This document shows, piece by piece, positions 1-8,139 of a DNA stretch of 64,000 bases. Made by a program: the position numbers and the translations under genes. Positions within the stretch are counted from its first letter, which is position 1, and every line of letters begins with the position of its first letter. The stretch is from Aquimarina sp042434915 (GTDB lineage Bacteria > Bacteroidota > Bacteroidia > Flavobacteriales > Flavobacteriaceae), in NCBI RefSeq assembly GCF_042434915.1, contig NZ_CP170198.1, forward strand, positions 992,001-1,056,000, given 5' to 3'. Under the pieces are notes generated by a model. That model searched no databases. It was not told the DNA's origin and saw nothing but the letters and a program-made list of their open reading frames with translations.

Positions 1-42
1 ACGACTCCTCAAATGAGCGAAATTTTAGAATTGGAAAAATAA
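1..42 (+). CDS. 3' end of a truncated cassette gene
   Basis: Fourteen in-frame codons run from the window edge to a TAA, ending in MSEILELEK. The stretch sits directly before an attC-like palindrome, in the same position as the cargo genes of the following cassettes, so it is most likely the tail of another cassette gene whose body lies outside the window. Nothing can be said about function. The frame is inferred from position only. Confidence 0.4.
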   Translation, partial: TTPQMSEILELEK

Positions 43-44
43 AA

Positions 45-212
45 GGCGTTAACATCATATATGAAATCAGAGCAAAGTTTAGTGCTAGATCGAAAGGTCA
101 TTTCCTTTTTGCAATAGCGCTAGATTTTTATAAATTAAACAAGAAATAAAAATGCGCAGATAAATTTATTGGTTTAGGCTTTCTTGCCTTGCTCCGATTC
201 ATATATTTGGCG
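45..212 (+). repeat. attC-like recombination site (array site 1)
   Basis: Imperfect palindrome. The left arm GCGTTAAC plus ATATATGAAATCAGAGC is mirrored by the right arm GCTCCGATTCATATAT plus GCGTTGTG. The right core GTTGTGT opens the next cassette. The layout R''-L''...L'-R' is that of integron attC sites. Confidence 0.65.
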
Positions 213-238
213 TTGTGTAGCATTAAACAAAACCACAA

Positions 239-829
239 ATGAGAAAAATAATCGGAATTATAATTTTATCAATAACTATTTTTTCATTCACTCAAATAAA
301 AATGGATGGATATATAAGTCTTTTTGAAAATTCAAGGAGTGCCAAGTATTATAAATATGGAAAAAGTTACTATTTCGAATCTTTTGATAATGAAAAAGAA
401 ATTATAGCTGACCGAGAATATTACGTGAAATATAGAAAATATGGTTGGGGAGATGTTGATACGACATTTTATAGAAAAGGAACTGAAAACTACTATCATA
501 TTGATAAAAAAACTTTTGAAGAATCAATAGTTCTACCTGTAAACCCAAAACTTGGAGATAAATGGACAGAAAATGACAAAAGCTGGAGTTACGAAGTAAT
601 AGCAGAAAATCAGAAGTTCAAAACACCTTCAAAAAAATACATAAACTGTATAAAAGTTCATTGCAAACAATTAACCAATAAAGACAAAGAAAAAAGCAAA
701 GAATATTTTCTTTATTACTCACCAGAATATGGATATGTCGGAAATGTAAACTCAAAAGGAAAAATATTGAGTTATTTAAGTGAAGTAAAGTTGAATGCCA
801 AAGAAGGAGATAAAATAGGAGGAAAATAA
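239..829 (+). CDS. Secreted hypothetical protein, cassette cargo, copy 1
   Basis: A 196-residue protein with a Lys-Ile-Ile N-terminus and a hydrophobic segment (about residues 4-18), so probably exported. The rest is Lys/Tyr/Glu-rich and predicted to be mostly beta, with motifs such as FYRKGTENYYHIDKKT and LPVNPKLGDKW that recall small extracellular domains. I do not recognise the family. The start is 27 bases after the cassette core GTTGTGT, the usual spacing in this array. The gene is repeated base for base at 3972-4562, so the duplication is recent or maintained. Confidence 0.75.
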   Translation: MRKIIGIIILSITIFSFTQIKMDGYISLFENSRSAKYYKYGKSYYFESFDNEKEIIADREYYVKYRKYGWGDVDTTFYRKGTENYYHIDKKTFEESIVLPVNPKLGDKWTENDKSWSYEVIAENQKFKTPSKKYINCIKVHCKQLTNKDKEKSKEYFLYYSPEYGYVGNVNSKGKILSYLSEVKLNAKEGDKIGGK

Positions 830-831
830 CG

Positions 832-1024
832 CTACACAACACGGTGTATAAAACATAGCTAATAAGTGCTTAACCGAAAGGTTTGTGTATATTTAGAAAG
901 TCCGCCAAATTTTTAATTTGGCTTTTTAAAAGAGAAAAAATAAAAACAAAATATAAAAATTCGGCTCTGTGTTAATCCGAAAAGTTCGTGTCTTTTTGCA
1001 CGCTACGTTCCATACACAAGTCCG
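832..1024 (+). repeat. attC-like recombination site (array site 2)
   Basis: The left half-site CTACACAAC is the exact 9-base reverse complement of GTTGTGTAG at the start of the same cassette (212-220). GGTGTATA on the left is mirrored by CCATACAC on the right. A conserved inner body (AACCGAAAGGTTTGTG, then TCCGCCAAAT) lies between, and the right core is GTTGTGTGT at 1024. Confidence 0.7.
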
Positions 1025-1049
1025 TTGTGTGTCATTTCTGAAATAAATT

Positions 1050-1403
1050 ATGGATGAATTAGATAAACTGGAAAAAGAACAAAACTTGACTTTTCCAGAG
1101 GTTTACAAAGAGTTTTATAAAAAATGTAAGAATTCTATTCCTCAAGGCTTGGTCGGAACTGACTTATTTAATAACAGAAAAGAATTAAAAGAATGGGCTT
1201 TGGATTTACTGAAAGAGGATAATGCGAGTAATTTCTTAACTGATAAGGATTTTGTTTTTATGATGCATCAAGGATATATGTTTTGGTATTTTAAAGCAGA
1301 TGGAAATGAAAATCCAGATGTATACTTTTATCATGAAGAAGATCTACAACCAAGCAAAAAAACTGACTTAAAAAATTTCATAAAATCGTATCCAAAAATC
1401 TAA
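1050..1403 (+). CDS. SMI1/KNR4 (SUKH) family protein
   Basis: A 117-residue protein with the SUKH pattern: an N-terminal LEKEQNLTFPEVYKEFY helix, a central LFNNRKELKEWA segment, then DFVFMMHQGYMFWYF and a DVYFYHE strand. SUKH proteins commonly act as immunity partners of contact-dependent or polymorphic toxins, but no toxin gene is present here, so an immunity role is inference from the family. It is the first of two cargo ORFs in one cassette; the next ORF starts one base after its stop, so the two are probably translated together. Confidence 0.75.
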   Translation: MDELDKLEKEQNLTFPEVYKEFYKKCKNSIPQGLVGTDLFNNRKELKEWALDLLKEDNASNFLTDKDFVFMMHQGYMFWYFKADGNENPDVYFYHEEDLQPSKKTDLKNFIKSYPKI

Positions 1404-1404
1404 A

Positions 1405-1788
1405 ATGAATTTAAATAAAATAATAGATAATAAATTCAGTTCATCATTTATGAGTGATTCTAAATGGGATAAACTAATGGAATCCTTAACAGAAAAATTT
1501 GATGAGATTTTTGTTAACTTTAAATTAGTCCATAGTGATGAAATTAAAAACACTTCTTTTATAACTACTGATTTTAAACCATTTTTTATTGAACCAATAC
1601 TATATAAAGAAGTTGAATGGATTCAATTTCCAATTGAATATGAAATTATCAAAAATAAGCGAGCAACAAGGCAATTAATTAAAAAGTAGACACAAGACAT
1701 AGATCAAATAGAAAAAGAAATCAATAATGTCGGAGTTTTTGAATTAGAGAAAAATAAATCTGACCTGAAACTCTATGCCTATAAATAA
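1405..1788 (+). pseudogene. Cassette ORF interrupted by an in-frame stop
   Basis: The frame starts with MNLNKIIDNKFSSSFMSDSK and meets TAG at 1687-1689. The same frame then stays open for 32 more codons with similar composition (TQDIDQIEKEINNVGVFELE) to a TAA at 1786-1788, immediately before the attC-like site. The simplest reading is one gene of about 126 codons carrying a nonsense mutation. The 94-residue product could still be functional. The family is not recognised; pairing with a SUKH protein suggests a related accessory role. Confidence 0.6.
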
Positions 1789-1793
1789 AACGA

Positions 1794-1976
1794 ACACACA
1801 ACAAGACCTATAATTAATGCGGGAGCCTGTAATAGCCGAAATGTTAGCTGATTTGCATCGTCGCAAAAGCTTTTTCCCTATTTTTATCCTAACAAACTAA
1901 AAACAGCTCAAAGCTTTTGCTTGTGCTGGCTCGAAATTCCCTGAATTTCCGCGCCGCACTAATCATAGCCGAGACG
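1794..1976 (+). repeat. attC-like recombination site (array site 3)
   Basis: The left half-site ACACACAAC is the exact reverse complement of the cassette start GTTGTGTGT (1024-1032). CCTATAATTAATGCGG on the left is mirrored by CCGCACTAATCATAG on the right. The right core is GTTATGCC. Confidence 0.7.
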
Positions 1977-2401
1977 TTATGCCCAAGCATCAGAAGTGAA
2001 AACAGCACCTGAAAAGCAGAACGTAAGCAATACGTTTAACGGACGGGCTACACTGCAAAGACCTGAGTATTTTTTAAAAGATTTTTACCGATTCAAACGA
2101 TAGGAGCTTTTCCTGGATTCGGACGCTGTACGCGGTAGCGAACTTGCATTGGTTAAGCCTATTCCAATAGTAACAAAGCGATCGAGAGAGTTAGAAAAGC
2201 AATACGCAAGGGTTTCGTAAGAAATTATCGCTTTGCTAAGCAAGTTTACAAAGAACAGGCTTCATAAAAGCCAGAGCATAACAAAATGTATAGATTAATA
2301 GCGGCTGAAATTCCTAACGGAATTTCACGCGCATTTGCTATCTTTGAGCTGTGCGGAACATTCTTTTTCGAGTTTGCCCGCTACGAAACTATACATTAAG
2401 C
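1976..2401 (+). repeat. ORF-less cassette, copy A
   Basis: A unit of about 426 bp from GTTATGCCCAAGC to the next GTTATGCC. It has no convincing ORF and a higher G+C than the neighbouring genes. It is near-identical to 2402-2824 and 3521-3944. The body contains an inverted repeat (ACAAAGCGAT ... ATCGCTTTG) about 70 bases apart. The last ~125 bases form the attC-like site (GCATAAC at 2276; core at 2402), with an inner hairpin GAAATTCC-TAAC-GGAATTTC. It may encode an RNA or be inert. Confidence 0.7.
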
Positions 2402-2824
2402 GTTATGCCCAAGCATCAGAAGTGGAAACAGCACCTGAAAAGCAGAACGTAAGCAATACGTTTAACGGACGGGCTACACTGCAAAGACCTGAGTATTTTT
2501 TCAAAGATTTTTACCGATTCAAAAGTTGGAGCTTTTCCCGATTCGGACGCTGTACGCGGTAGCGAACTTGCGTTGGTTAAGCCTATTGCAATAGTAACAA
2601 AGCGATCGCGAGAGTTAGAAAAGCAATACGTAAGGGTTTCGTAAGAAATTATCGCTTTGCTAAGCAAGTTTACAAAACACAGGCTTCATAAAAGCCAGAG
2701 CATAACAAAATGTATAAGTTCATAGCGGCGGAAATTCCTAACGGAATTTCACGCGCATTTGCTATCTTTGAGCTATGCGGAACATTTTTTTCGAGTTTGC
2801 CCGCTACGAAACTATACATTAAGC
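2402..2824 (+). repeat. ORF-less cassette, copy B
   Basis: Second tandem copy of the ~424-bp gene-less unit, differing from copy A at scattered single bases. It begins at GTTATGCC. Its left half-site GCATAAC (2700-2706) is the reverse complement of that start. It ends before GTTAACT, the start of the next cassette. The open frame on the reverse strand here is not conserved as a protein between copies, which argues against coding. Confidence 0.7.
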
Positions 2825-2849
2825 GTTAACTATAATTACCAAAAAAAAT

Positions 2850-3461
2850 ATGCTTCTACCAAGATTATTTAAATCAGAGGACTTTGAACTTCTTAAAGAA
2901 ATTATTGAAGAAAATTCATTTTCTAACTTAATTATATTTAAAGATAAAATTATTTCAACTAAATCAATGATGCTCATAAATGGAATTGAAAAAGATGATT
3001 TCTTTATAGAAACTCATCTTAATAGAGCAAATCCAGTGGCAAGAAATATTAAAAAAACTGAGCAAGAAGTTTTATGTGACTTTACAGGAGCACATACTTA
3101 TATCTCTTCTTCTTGGTACGACCATATAAATGTTTCAACTTGGAACTATGAAGCGGTTCAAATATATGGAACTGTAGAAATTATGTCTAATGACGAGTTA
3201 TACAATCATTTAAAAAAATTAACCGATAAATATGAACCTTCTCAAAAATGTCCTATGACAGTTGAAAAAATGGGCAAAGAGTTTGTAGAAAAAGAAATGA
3301 AAGGTGCTTTAGGAATAAAAATTATACCTACAGAGATAAAAATTAAACAAAAAATGTCTCAAAATAAGGATGAAAACAATTTTAAAATGATAATTGAAAA
3401 TCTAGAAAAGTCTGATTATTATATGGACAAAATTATGGCACAAAAAATGAAAAAACTATAG
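2850..3461 (+). CDS. FMN-binding negative transcriptional regulator family protein (PaiB-like)
   Basis: A 203-residue protein matching the PaiB family: an N-terminal LFKSEDFELLKEIIEENSF, a middle FTGAHTYISSSWYDHINVSTWNYEAVQIYG segment (split-barrel flavin site, residues about 75-105) and the C-terminal ALGIKIIPTEIKIKQKMSQN signature with NFKMIIENLEKS. PaiB proteins have an FMN-binding split-barrel fold and are linked to repression of sporulation and protease genes in Bacillus; the role here is unknown. It starts 25 bases after the cassette core and ends at its half-site, so it is cassette cargo. Confidence 0.85.
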   Translation: MLLPRLFKSEDFELLKEIIEENSFSNLIIFKDKIISTKSMMLINGIEKDDFFIETHLNRANPVARNIKKTEQEVLCDFTGAHTYISSSWYDHINVSTWNYEAVQIYGTVEIMSNDELYNHLKKLTDKYEPSQKCPMTVEKMGKEFVEKEMKGALGIKIIPTEIKIKQKMSQNKDENNFKMIIENLEKSDYYMDKIMAQKMKKL

Positions 3462-3527
3462 TTAACAATGTATATGACGATCATGCCCAGCAAAAGCTGG
3501 TCACGCCGCATATACTAGACGTTATGC
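3457..3527 (+). repeat. Short attC-like recombination site (array site 6)
   Basis: TATAGTTAAC overlaps the stop codon of the PaiB-like gene and is the exact 10-base reverse complement of the cassette start GTTAACTATA (2825-2834). GTATATG is mirrored by CATATAC, and GACCAGCTTTTGCTGG-like pairing forms the inner stem. The right core is GTTATGC at 3521. At about 70 bp this is the most classical attC in size. Confidence 0.75.
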
Positions 3528-3944
3528 CCAAGCATTAGAAGTGGAAACAGCACCTGAAAAGCAATATGCAAACAGACTCTACACGGACGGGCTACACTGC
3601 AAAGACCTGAGTATTTTTTGAAAGATTTTTACCGATTCAAAAGTTGGAGCTTTTCTTGGATTCGGACGCTGTACGCGGTAGCGAACTTGCGTTGGTTAAG
3701 CCTATTCCAATGGCAGCAAAGCGATCGCGAGAGTTAGAAAAGCAATACGCAAGGGTTTCGTAAGAAATTATCGCTTTGCTAAGCAAGTTTACAAAATACA
3801 GGCTTCATAAAAGCCAGAGCATAACAAAATGTATAAGTTCATAGCGGCTGAAATTCCTAACGGAATTTCACGCGCATTTGCTATCTTTGAGCTGTGCGGA
3901 ACATTCTTTTTCGAGTTTGCCCGCTACGAAACTATACATTAACC
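3521..3944 (+). repeat. ORF-less cassette, copy C
   Basis: Third copy of the ~424-bp gene-less unit, separated from copies A and B by the PaiB-like cassette. Here the inner inverted repeat is perfect over 11 bp (AGCAAAGCGAT / ATCGCTTTGCT). The start is GTTATGCC, the half-site GCATAAC lies at 3819-3825 and the right core is at 3945. The unit therefore moves or is copied as a whole. Confidence 0.7.
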
Positions 3945-3971
3945 GTTGTGTAGCATTAAACAAAACCACAA

Positions 3972-4562
3972 ATGAGAAAAATAATCGGAATTATAATTTT
4001 ATCAATAACTATTTTTTCATTCACTCAAATAAAAATGGATGGATATATAAGTCTTTTTGAAAATTCAAGGAGTGCCAAGTATTATAAATATGGAAAAAGT
4101 TACTATTTCGAATCTTTTGATAATGAAAAAGAAATTATAGCTGACCGAGAATATTACGTGAAATATAGAAAATATGGTTGGGGAGATGTTGATACGACAT
4201 TTTATAGAAAAGGAACTGAAAACTACTATCATATTGATAAAAAAACTTTTGAAGAATCAATAGTTCTACCTGTAAACCCAAAACTTGGAGATAAATGGAC
4301 AGAAAATGACAAAAGCTGGAGTTACGAAGTAATAGCAGAAAATCAGAAGTTCAAAACACCTTCAAAAAAATACATAAACTGTATAAAAGTTCATTGCAAA
4401 CAATTAACCAATAAAGACAAAGAAAAAAGCAAAGAATATTTTCTTTATTACTCACCAGAATATGGATATGTCGGAAATGTAAACTCAAAAGGAAAAATAT
4501 TGAGTTATTTAAGTGAAGTAAAGTTGAATGCCAAAGAAGGAGATAAAATAGGAGGAAAATAA
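3972..4562 (+). CDS. Secreted hypothetical protein, cassette cargo, copy 2
   Basis: Identical in sequence to the 196-residue protein at 239-829: a hydrophobic N-terminal export signal and a Lys/Tyr-rich, probably beta-rich body of unknown family. The surrounding cassette is also identical. With two exact copies 3.7 kb apart, recombination between them could delete the material in between. Confidence 0.75.
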   Translation: MRKIIGIIILSITIFSFTQIKMDGYISLFENSRSAKYYKYGKSYYFESFDNEKEIIADREYYVKYRKYGWGDVDTTFYRKGTENYYHIDKKTFEESIVLPVNPKLGDKWTENDKSWSYEVIAENQKFKTPSKKYINCIKVHCKQLTNKDKEKSKEYFLYYSPEYGYVGNVNSKGKILSYLSEVKLNAKEGDKIGGK

Positions 4563-4564
4563 CG

Positions 4565-4757
4565 CTACACAACACGGTGTATAAAACATAGCTAATAAGT
4601 GCTTAACCGAAAGGTTTGTGTATATTTAGAAAGTCCGCCAAATTTTTAATTTGGCTTTTTAAAAGAGAAAAAATAAAAACAAAATATAAAAATTCGGCTC
4701 TGTGTTAATCCGAAAAGTTCGTGTCTTTTTGCACGCTACGTTCCATACACAAGTCCG
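4565..4757 (+). repeat. attC-like recombination site (array site 8)
   Basis: Exact copy of the 832-1024 site: CTACACAAC on the left, CCATACAC on the right. Only the trailing core differs, reading GTTGTAGTG because a different cassette follows. Confidence 0.7.
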
Positions 4758-4775
4758 TTGTAGTGCATCGCCAAT

Positions 4776-5237
4776 ATGAAAGAAAAAATCATCGAAAATA
4801 TTGCCCGATTAAGTCTTCACGATTCTCACATTGAAAAAATTGAGATAACTAAAGATAAACTAATCTTGACTATAGATTGGGCTAAATTGGATAACTATCT
4901 AGAAAAAGAAATTGATGAAGGATTAATTCTTGGGAAATGTGAACTTGTGTTTGACGGAATTAATGAAGAGAAATTAAGGTTAGATTTCTCGGGAATTCCA
5001 GGCAAAGAAAACATTGAACCGAAAGAAATTCAGTTTGACATTGAATTATTTCATGATTGGTTGATTCTTGAAAACAAAGCCATCTCAAAAAACAAGTATT
5101 GTATAAGTGGTTTAATTGACCTTGACAATGGTTCTGCTTGGTTGGATTGGAGTTTTTTATTTTCCAACTTCAAATTGACTTGGAACAATTCAATTACTTG
5201 GATAGAATGGCAAAATGGAAAATTTGTAAATGAATAA
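4776..5237 (+). CDS. Hypothetical protein, cassette cargo (possible Imm50-like fold)
   Basis: A 153-residue soluble protein with no signal peptide. The LSLHDSHIEKIEI start followed by strands ending in DWAKLDNYL, and the C-terminal SAWLDWSFLFSNFKLTW, recall small beta-rich immunity proteins in which a His-Asp pair follows the first helix. This likeness is weak and I do not assign a family. The start is 19 bases after the core GTTGTAG and the gene ends six bases before its matching half-site. Confidence 0.65.
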   Translation: MKEKIIENIARLSLHDSHIEKIEITKDKLILTIDWAKLDNYLEKEIDEGLILGKCELVFDGINEEKLRLDFSGIPGKENIEPKEIQFDIELFHDWLILENKAISKNKYCISGLIDLDNGSAWLDWSFLFSNFKLTWNNSITWIEWQNGKFVNE

Positions 5238-5243
5238 TAACGA

Positions 5244-5434
5244 CACTACAACACTATCATATAGCAAATTGGCGATTAGTGTTTAATCCAAAGGTTGTTG
5301 TCTGTTTGCGAAGTCGCCAAATCTTGTGATTTGGTATTAAAGGAGAAAAATTAAAACAAAATACAAAATATTTGGCTTGTGGTTAAACCGAAAGTAATCG
5401 CTTATTTTCTGCTCAACTTGCCATATATTTAACG
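5244..5434 (+). repeat. attC-like recombination site (array site 9)
   Basis: The left half-site CACTACAAC is the exact reverse complement of the cassette start GTTGTAGTG (4757-4765). CATATAGCAAATTG is mirrored by CAACTTGCCATATAT. The right core is GTTACCTGC. Confidence 0.7.
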
Positions 5435-5467
5435 TTACCTGCAATTAAACACAACAGAACGTAAGAA

Positions 5468-6067
5468 ATGAATCCAACAAATTTTCAACCGCCAACATAT
5501 TTTGAGAATATCGTTTCATATGATAACAAATCCTATTTTAAAGGGATTGATAAAAATATTGAATGGAGAGGACAAATAAAATCACTTTCCGGAAATATAA
5601 AATTCCGAATAAAATTTTATGGAGAACTGATGACTGAAACATTCAAAGGACATAAAATTAGTGATACTGGTTTAATAGTAGGCACTGACTTTTCACAAAC
5701 ACTTGTAATTGCCGAAGAAATTGAAACAAAAGACAAAATTCTACTTTTCGATGGTTGTAGACACGGATATGATGCAATGTTTTGTGACGAATATACAGAT
5801 GAGCAATTGAAAAATCGACCAACGGAAACTATTTACAAAGATGAGGAAGGAAATGAAATTTTTGAAATCATAGTCAAAGTTTATTATGGAATTGATTACG
5901 ATGAAGAAATAGAAGATTTTAAAAATGAAAATGGAGAAATTGAACTGATATCAGGAGAAATCATTTCTGAAGAAAAGTTAAAACGAAATGGATTTGACTA
6001 TTTAGAAATCAGAGTAATTAATTCTAAAGAAAAAGAAATTGAAATTATTTCGGAGGAATTGGCATAA
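5468..6067 (+). CDS. Hypothetical acidic protein, cassette cargo
   Basis: A 199-residue, strongly acidic, Ile/Glu-rich protein with no signal peptide or membrane segment. The first half is rich in aromatic and Gly residues (WRGQIKSLSGNIKFRIKFYG; DGCRHGYDAMFCDEY); the second half is Glu-rich (YGIDYDEEIEDF, SEEKLKRNGFDYLEIRVIN). Family not recognised. The start is 34 bases after the cassette core and the stop is 12 bases before the half-site. Confidence 0.65.
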   Translation: MNPTNFQPPTYFENIVSYDNKSYFKGIDKNIEWRGQIKSLSGNIKFRIKFYGELMTETFKGHKISDTGLIVGTDFSQTLVIAEEIETKDKILLFDGCRHGYDAMFCDEYTDEQLKNRPTETIYKDEEGNEIFEIIVKVYYGIDYDEEIEDFKNENGEIELISGEIISEEKLKRNGFDYLEIRVINSKEKEIEIISEELA

Positions 6068-6079
6068 TAATAAAACAAC

Positions 6080-6206
6080 TGCAGGTAACAATGTATAACC
6101 GCAATTACGGCGGATTGGCTACGTCCGAATCCACTCCCAATTGCTAACGTCTGTGCTAAACCGAAAAACAGCAACTTTAATCCCGTAACTTCGGTTATAC
6201 GAACCG
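6080..6206 (+). repeat. attC-like recombination site (array site 10)
   Basis: TGCAGGTAAC is the exact 10-base reverse complement of the cassette start GTTACCTGCA (5434-5443). GTATAACCG is mirrored by CGGTTATAC. The right core is GTTAGCC. At about 127 bp this is one of the most regular sites. Confidence 0.75.
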
Positions 6207-6229
6207 TTAGCCACAAGCTAAAACCAACG

Positions 6230-6727
6230 ATGGGAAAAACGAGAAACTTAAATGGAATACCAGGAAATCTTGCCTTGAGTTATTTGAGTACACTTGGATA
6301 TTATGATGGTGGATATATGGCTGATTGGTTAAACTACATTGCTCGTGAAAAAAATATAAAGGAAATCGAGATTGACATTTTAAATAGCAAAATTAAGCCG
6401 ATTGAAACGGATATAAAGCCATTAAAAGCGGATTTGAGTAAATTGAGAGGAATTCTGAATAAAGAATTGTCTATCCACGGATTTGAAAAGAGTTTTATAA
6501 AAAAAGCAATTATGCAATTTGAAATACCGATTGACAATCCGAGATTTAAAAACACCATTTATTGTTACCCTTTTATCGAGGATGAAACTGGAAAAATCTA
6601 TAAACCAAAAAAGAGGATAATTGAAACAGCATACGAAGTTGATTTTAACCCAATAAAGAAAGTAAAAATCAAAACGGAAAAAATGAAAAATGATTGGATT
6701 ATTAGAATTAAGAAAATGCTGAACTAA
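6230..6727 (+). CDS. Hypothetical basic protein, cassette cargo
   Basis: A 165-residue, Lys/Ile-rich soluble protein. Residues about 40-80 (EKNIKEIEIDILNSKIKPIE, repeated KP-I/L steps) look like a coiled-coil or helical hairpin, and the tail is strongly basic. No family recognised. Cassette position: the start is 24 bases after GTTAGCC. Confidence 0.6.
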   Translation: MGKTRNLNGIPGNLALSYLSTLGYYDGGYMADWLNYIAREKNIKEIEIDILNSKIKPIETDIKPLKADLSKLRGILNKELSIHGFEKSFIKKAIMQFEIPIDNPRFKNTIYCYPFIEDETGKIYKPKKRIIETAYEVDFNPIKKVKIKTEKMKNDWIIRIKKMLN

Positions 6728-6732
6728 AAAAA

Positions 6733-6929
6733 GGCAGTTGTTAACACGGTATAAAAAACATAGGGCATTTGTGCTAAACCAAAAGATTTGTGAATCGTTA
6801 ACAAAGTCCTCTAAATATAAAACTTTGCTTTTATAGTAAAAATGATAAAAGCAAAATATAAATATTTTGCTAAATAATAAACCGAAACGATAGCACTTAT
6901 TTATTGCCCAACGTTTCTTACACGGGACG
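6733..6929 (+). repeat. attC-like site, partly decayed (array site 11)
   Basis: CACGGTATAAAAAACATAGGGCA is mirrored with mismatches by TGCCCAACGTTTCTTACACGG, and the right core is GTTGGCATT. Unlike its neighbours, the left half-site (GGCAGTTGTTAAC) does not complement the cassette start GTTAGCCAC, so this cassette end has been altered or swapped. Confidence 0.5.
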
Positions 6930-6941
6930 TTGGCATTCATT

Positions 6942-8033
6942 ATGACAAAACGAATGAGAATATATTTAACTGCATTAATCGGATTAATAATTTCGAGTTG
7001 TTCCAATGGACAAACAACTATTGCTGAAAATGGAATTAAAATCTCAAATGGAGGAATTACTAAAAAACAGTCTGAACTTCTATTTTTTAAAACCAAATCA
7101 TTTCCAAATAACATTGAACTTTCGATTACTTTAATTAAAAATGGAAAAACTGATACAACTACGTTAATTGAAAATTACAAGAATACTTTTGAAATAGGTT
7201 CAATAACTAAAGTTTTTACAGCAAGATTATTGTCAAATTTAGTAAGCGACCAAGAACTAAAATTGAATGATAACGTCCAAGATTATCTTGACTTTAAAAT
7301 TAAATCTGAAAACAGAATAACTTTCAAAGAACTTGCAAATCATACATCTGGACTTCCAAAATTACCGTCAAATTTAGATTTTTTGTTTGTTGACCAAGAC
7401 AATCCTTATAAAAATTATGATAAAGAAAAGCTTGTAAGTTATTTAACAAAAGAGGTGGAACTAAATCAAGAGCCTGGAATTAAATATGAATACTCTAACC
7501 CTGACGCTGGAATTTTGGGATTTGAATTAGCAACTATTTCAAAATCCTATAATAAATCTCTACTACAAGAGAAAATATTTACAAAGTATAAAATGGTAAA
7601 TTCTACAAGTACAAGAGAAAATATAAAAGTAAACTTGTTAAAAGATTAAAACCAAACGGAAATACAACTTCAAATTGGGATTTTGATGTTTTAGTTGGTG
7701 GTGGAGCGATTTTCTCCCGTGGAAGATTTATCCAAATTTGGTTTAGCTCAATTTGATAATACAAATAATGAATTAACTCTAACCCAAAAGCCAACTTTTA
7801 AAGTAAATGACAATATGCACATAGGACTTGGATGGCATATTTTAAAAAGGAAAAATGGAGGTGAATTGATTTGGCATAATGGAGGAACTGGAGGTTAGAC
7901 TTCGTCAATGGCTTTAGATTTAGAAAATACAAATGGAATAATAATACTATCCAATGTTTCTGCATTTAATGAAAAAATGGGGAATATTGACCAATTATGT
8001 TTTGGTCTGATAAAAACTTTGGATGAAAAATAA
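6942..8033 (+). pseudogene. Serine hydrolase (class C beta-lactamase/DD-peptidase fold) pseudogene
   Basis: Reassembling frames gives a lipoprotein (LIISSCSNG lipobox) of the AmpC-like family: the nucleophile motif SITK (in EIGSITKVFTA), the YSN motif (YEYSNPDAG) and the HNGGTGG third motif are all present in order. The frame is broken near 7640 (KVNLLKD then LKPNGNTTSNWDF in another frame), shifts again near 7713, and meets a TAG at 7896 after HNGGTGG, followed in frame by a normal C-terminus (SSMALDLENTNG). The ATG at 6942 is preferred over an upstream TTG. It is cassette cargo, clearly inactivated. Confidence 0.8.
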
Positions 8034-8036
8034 CGA

Positions 8037-8110
8037 AATGCTAACAATGGTAACCGTTTCACAAATCATTTAAAAAGATGAATTTGGTATAAATTTTTGA
8101 GTCTAAGCGC
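8037..8110 (+). repeat. Half attC-like site joined to an intron remnant
   Basis: AATGCTAAC complements the cassette start GTTGGCATT with one wobble, so this is the left end of an attC-like site. The following AACAATGGTAACCGTTTCACAA and the next ~60 bases recur at 43585-43675. No right half is found; group II intron sequence follows instead. Confidence 0.5.
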
Positions 8111-8139
8111 TAGTTTTCTATAATAATATACGGGAGTAT

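Larger units (their letters stand above)
211..1028 (+). repeat. Exact 818-bp direct repeat, copy 1 (one whole cassette)
   Basis: This stretch is identical to 3944-4761. The flanking bases differ immediately on both sides (G versus C before; G versus A after). Identity begins and ends at the GTTGT core of the attC-like sites, so the duplicated unit is one cassette: cargo gene plus its palindrome. This is what excision and reinsertion, or copying, of a cassette would leave. Confidence 0.9.
3944..4761 (+). repeat. Exact 818-bp direct repeat, copy 2
   Basis: Second copy of the cassette at 211-1028 with no difference found over the cargo gene or the palindrome. It lies after ORF-less copy C and before a different cassette, so only the cassette itself is shared. 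Confidence 0.9.

Noticed and set aside
2335..2667. Open frames inside the ORF-less cassettes (also at 3878)
   Set aside because: They are not kept as proteins among the three copies and cross cassette boundaries.
1..8045. Integron integrase gene
   Set aside because: No tyrosine recombinase motif is encoded in any frame of the window; the array's integrase, if any, must lie elsewhere.
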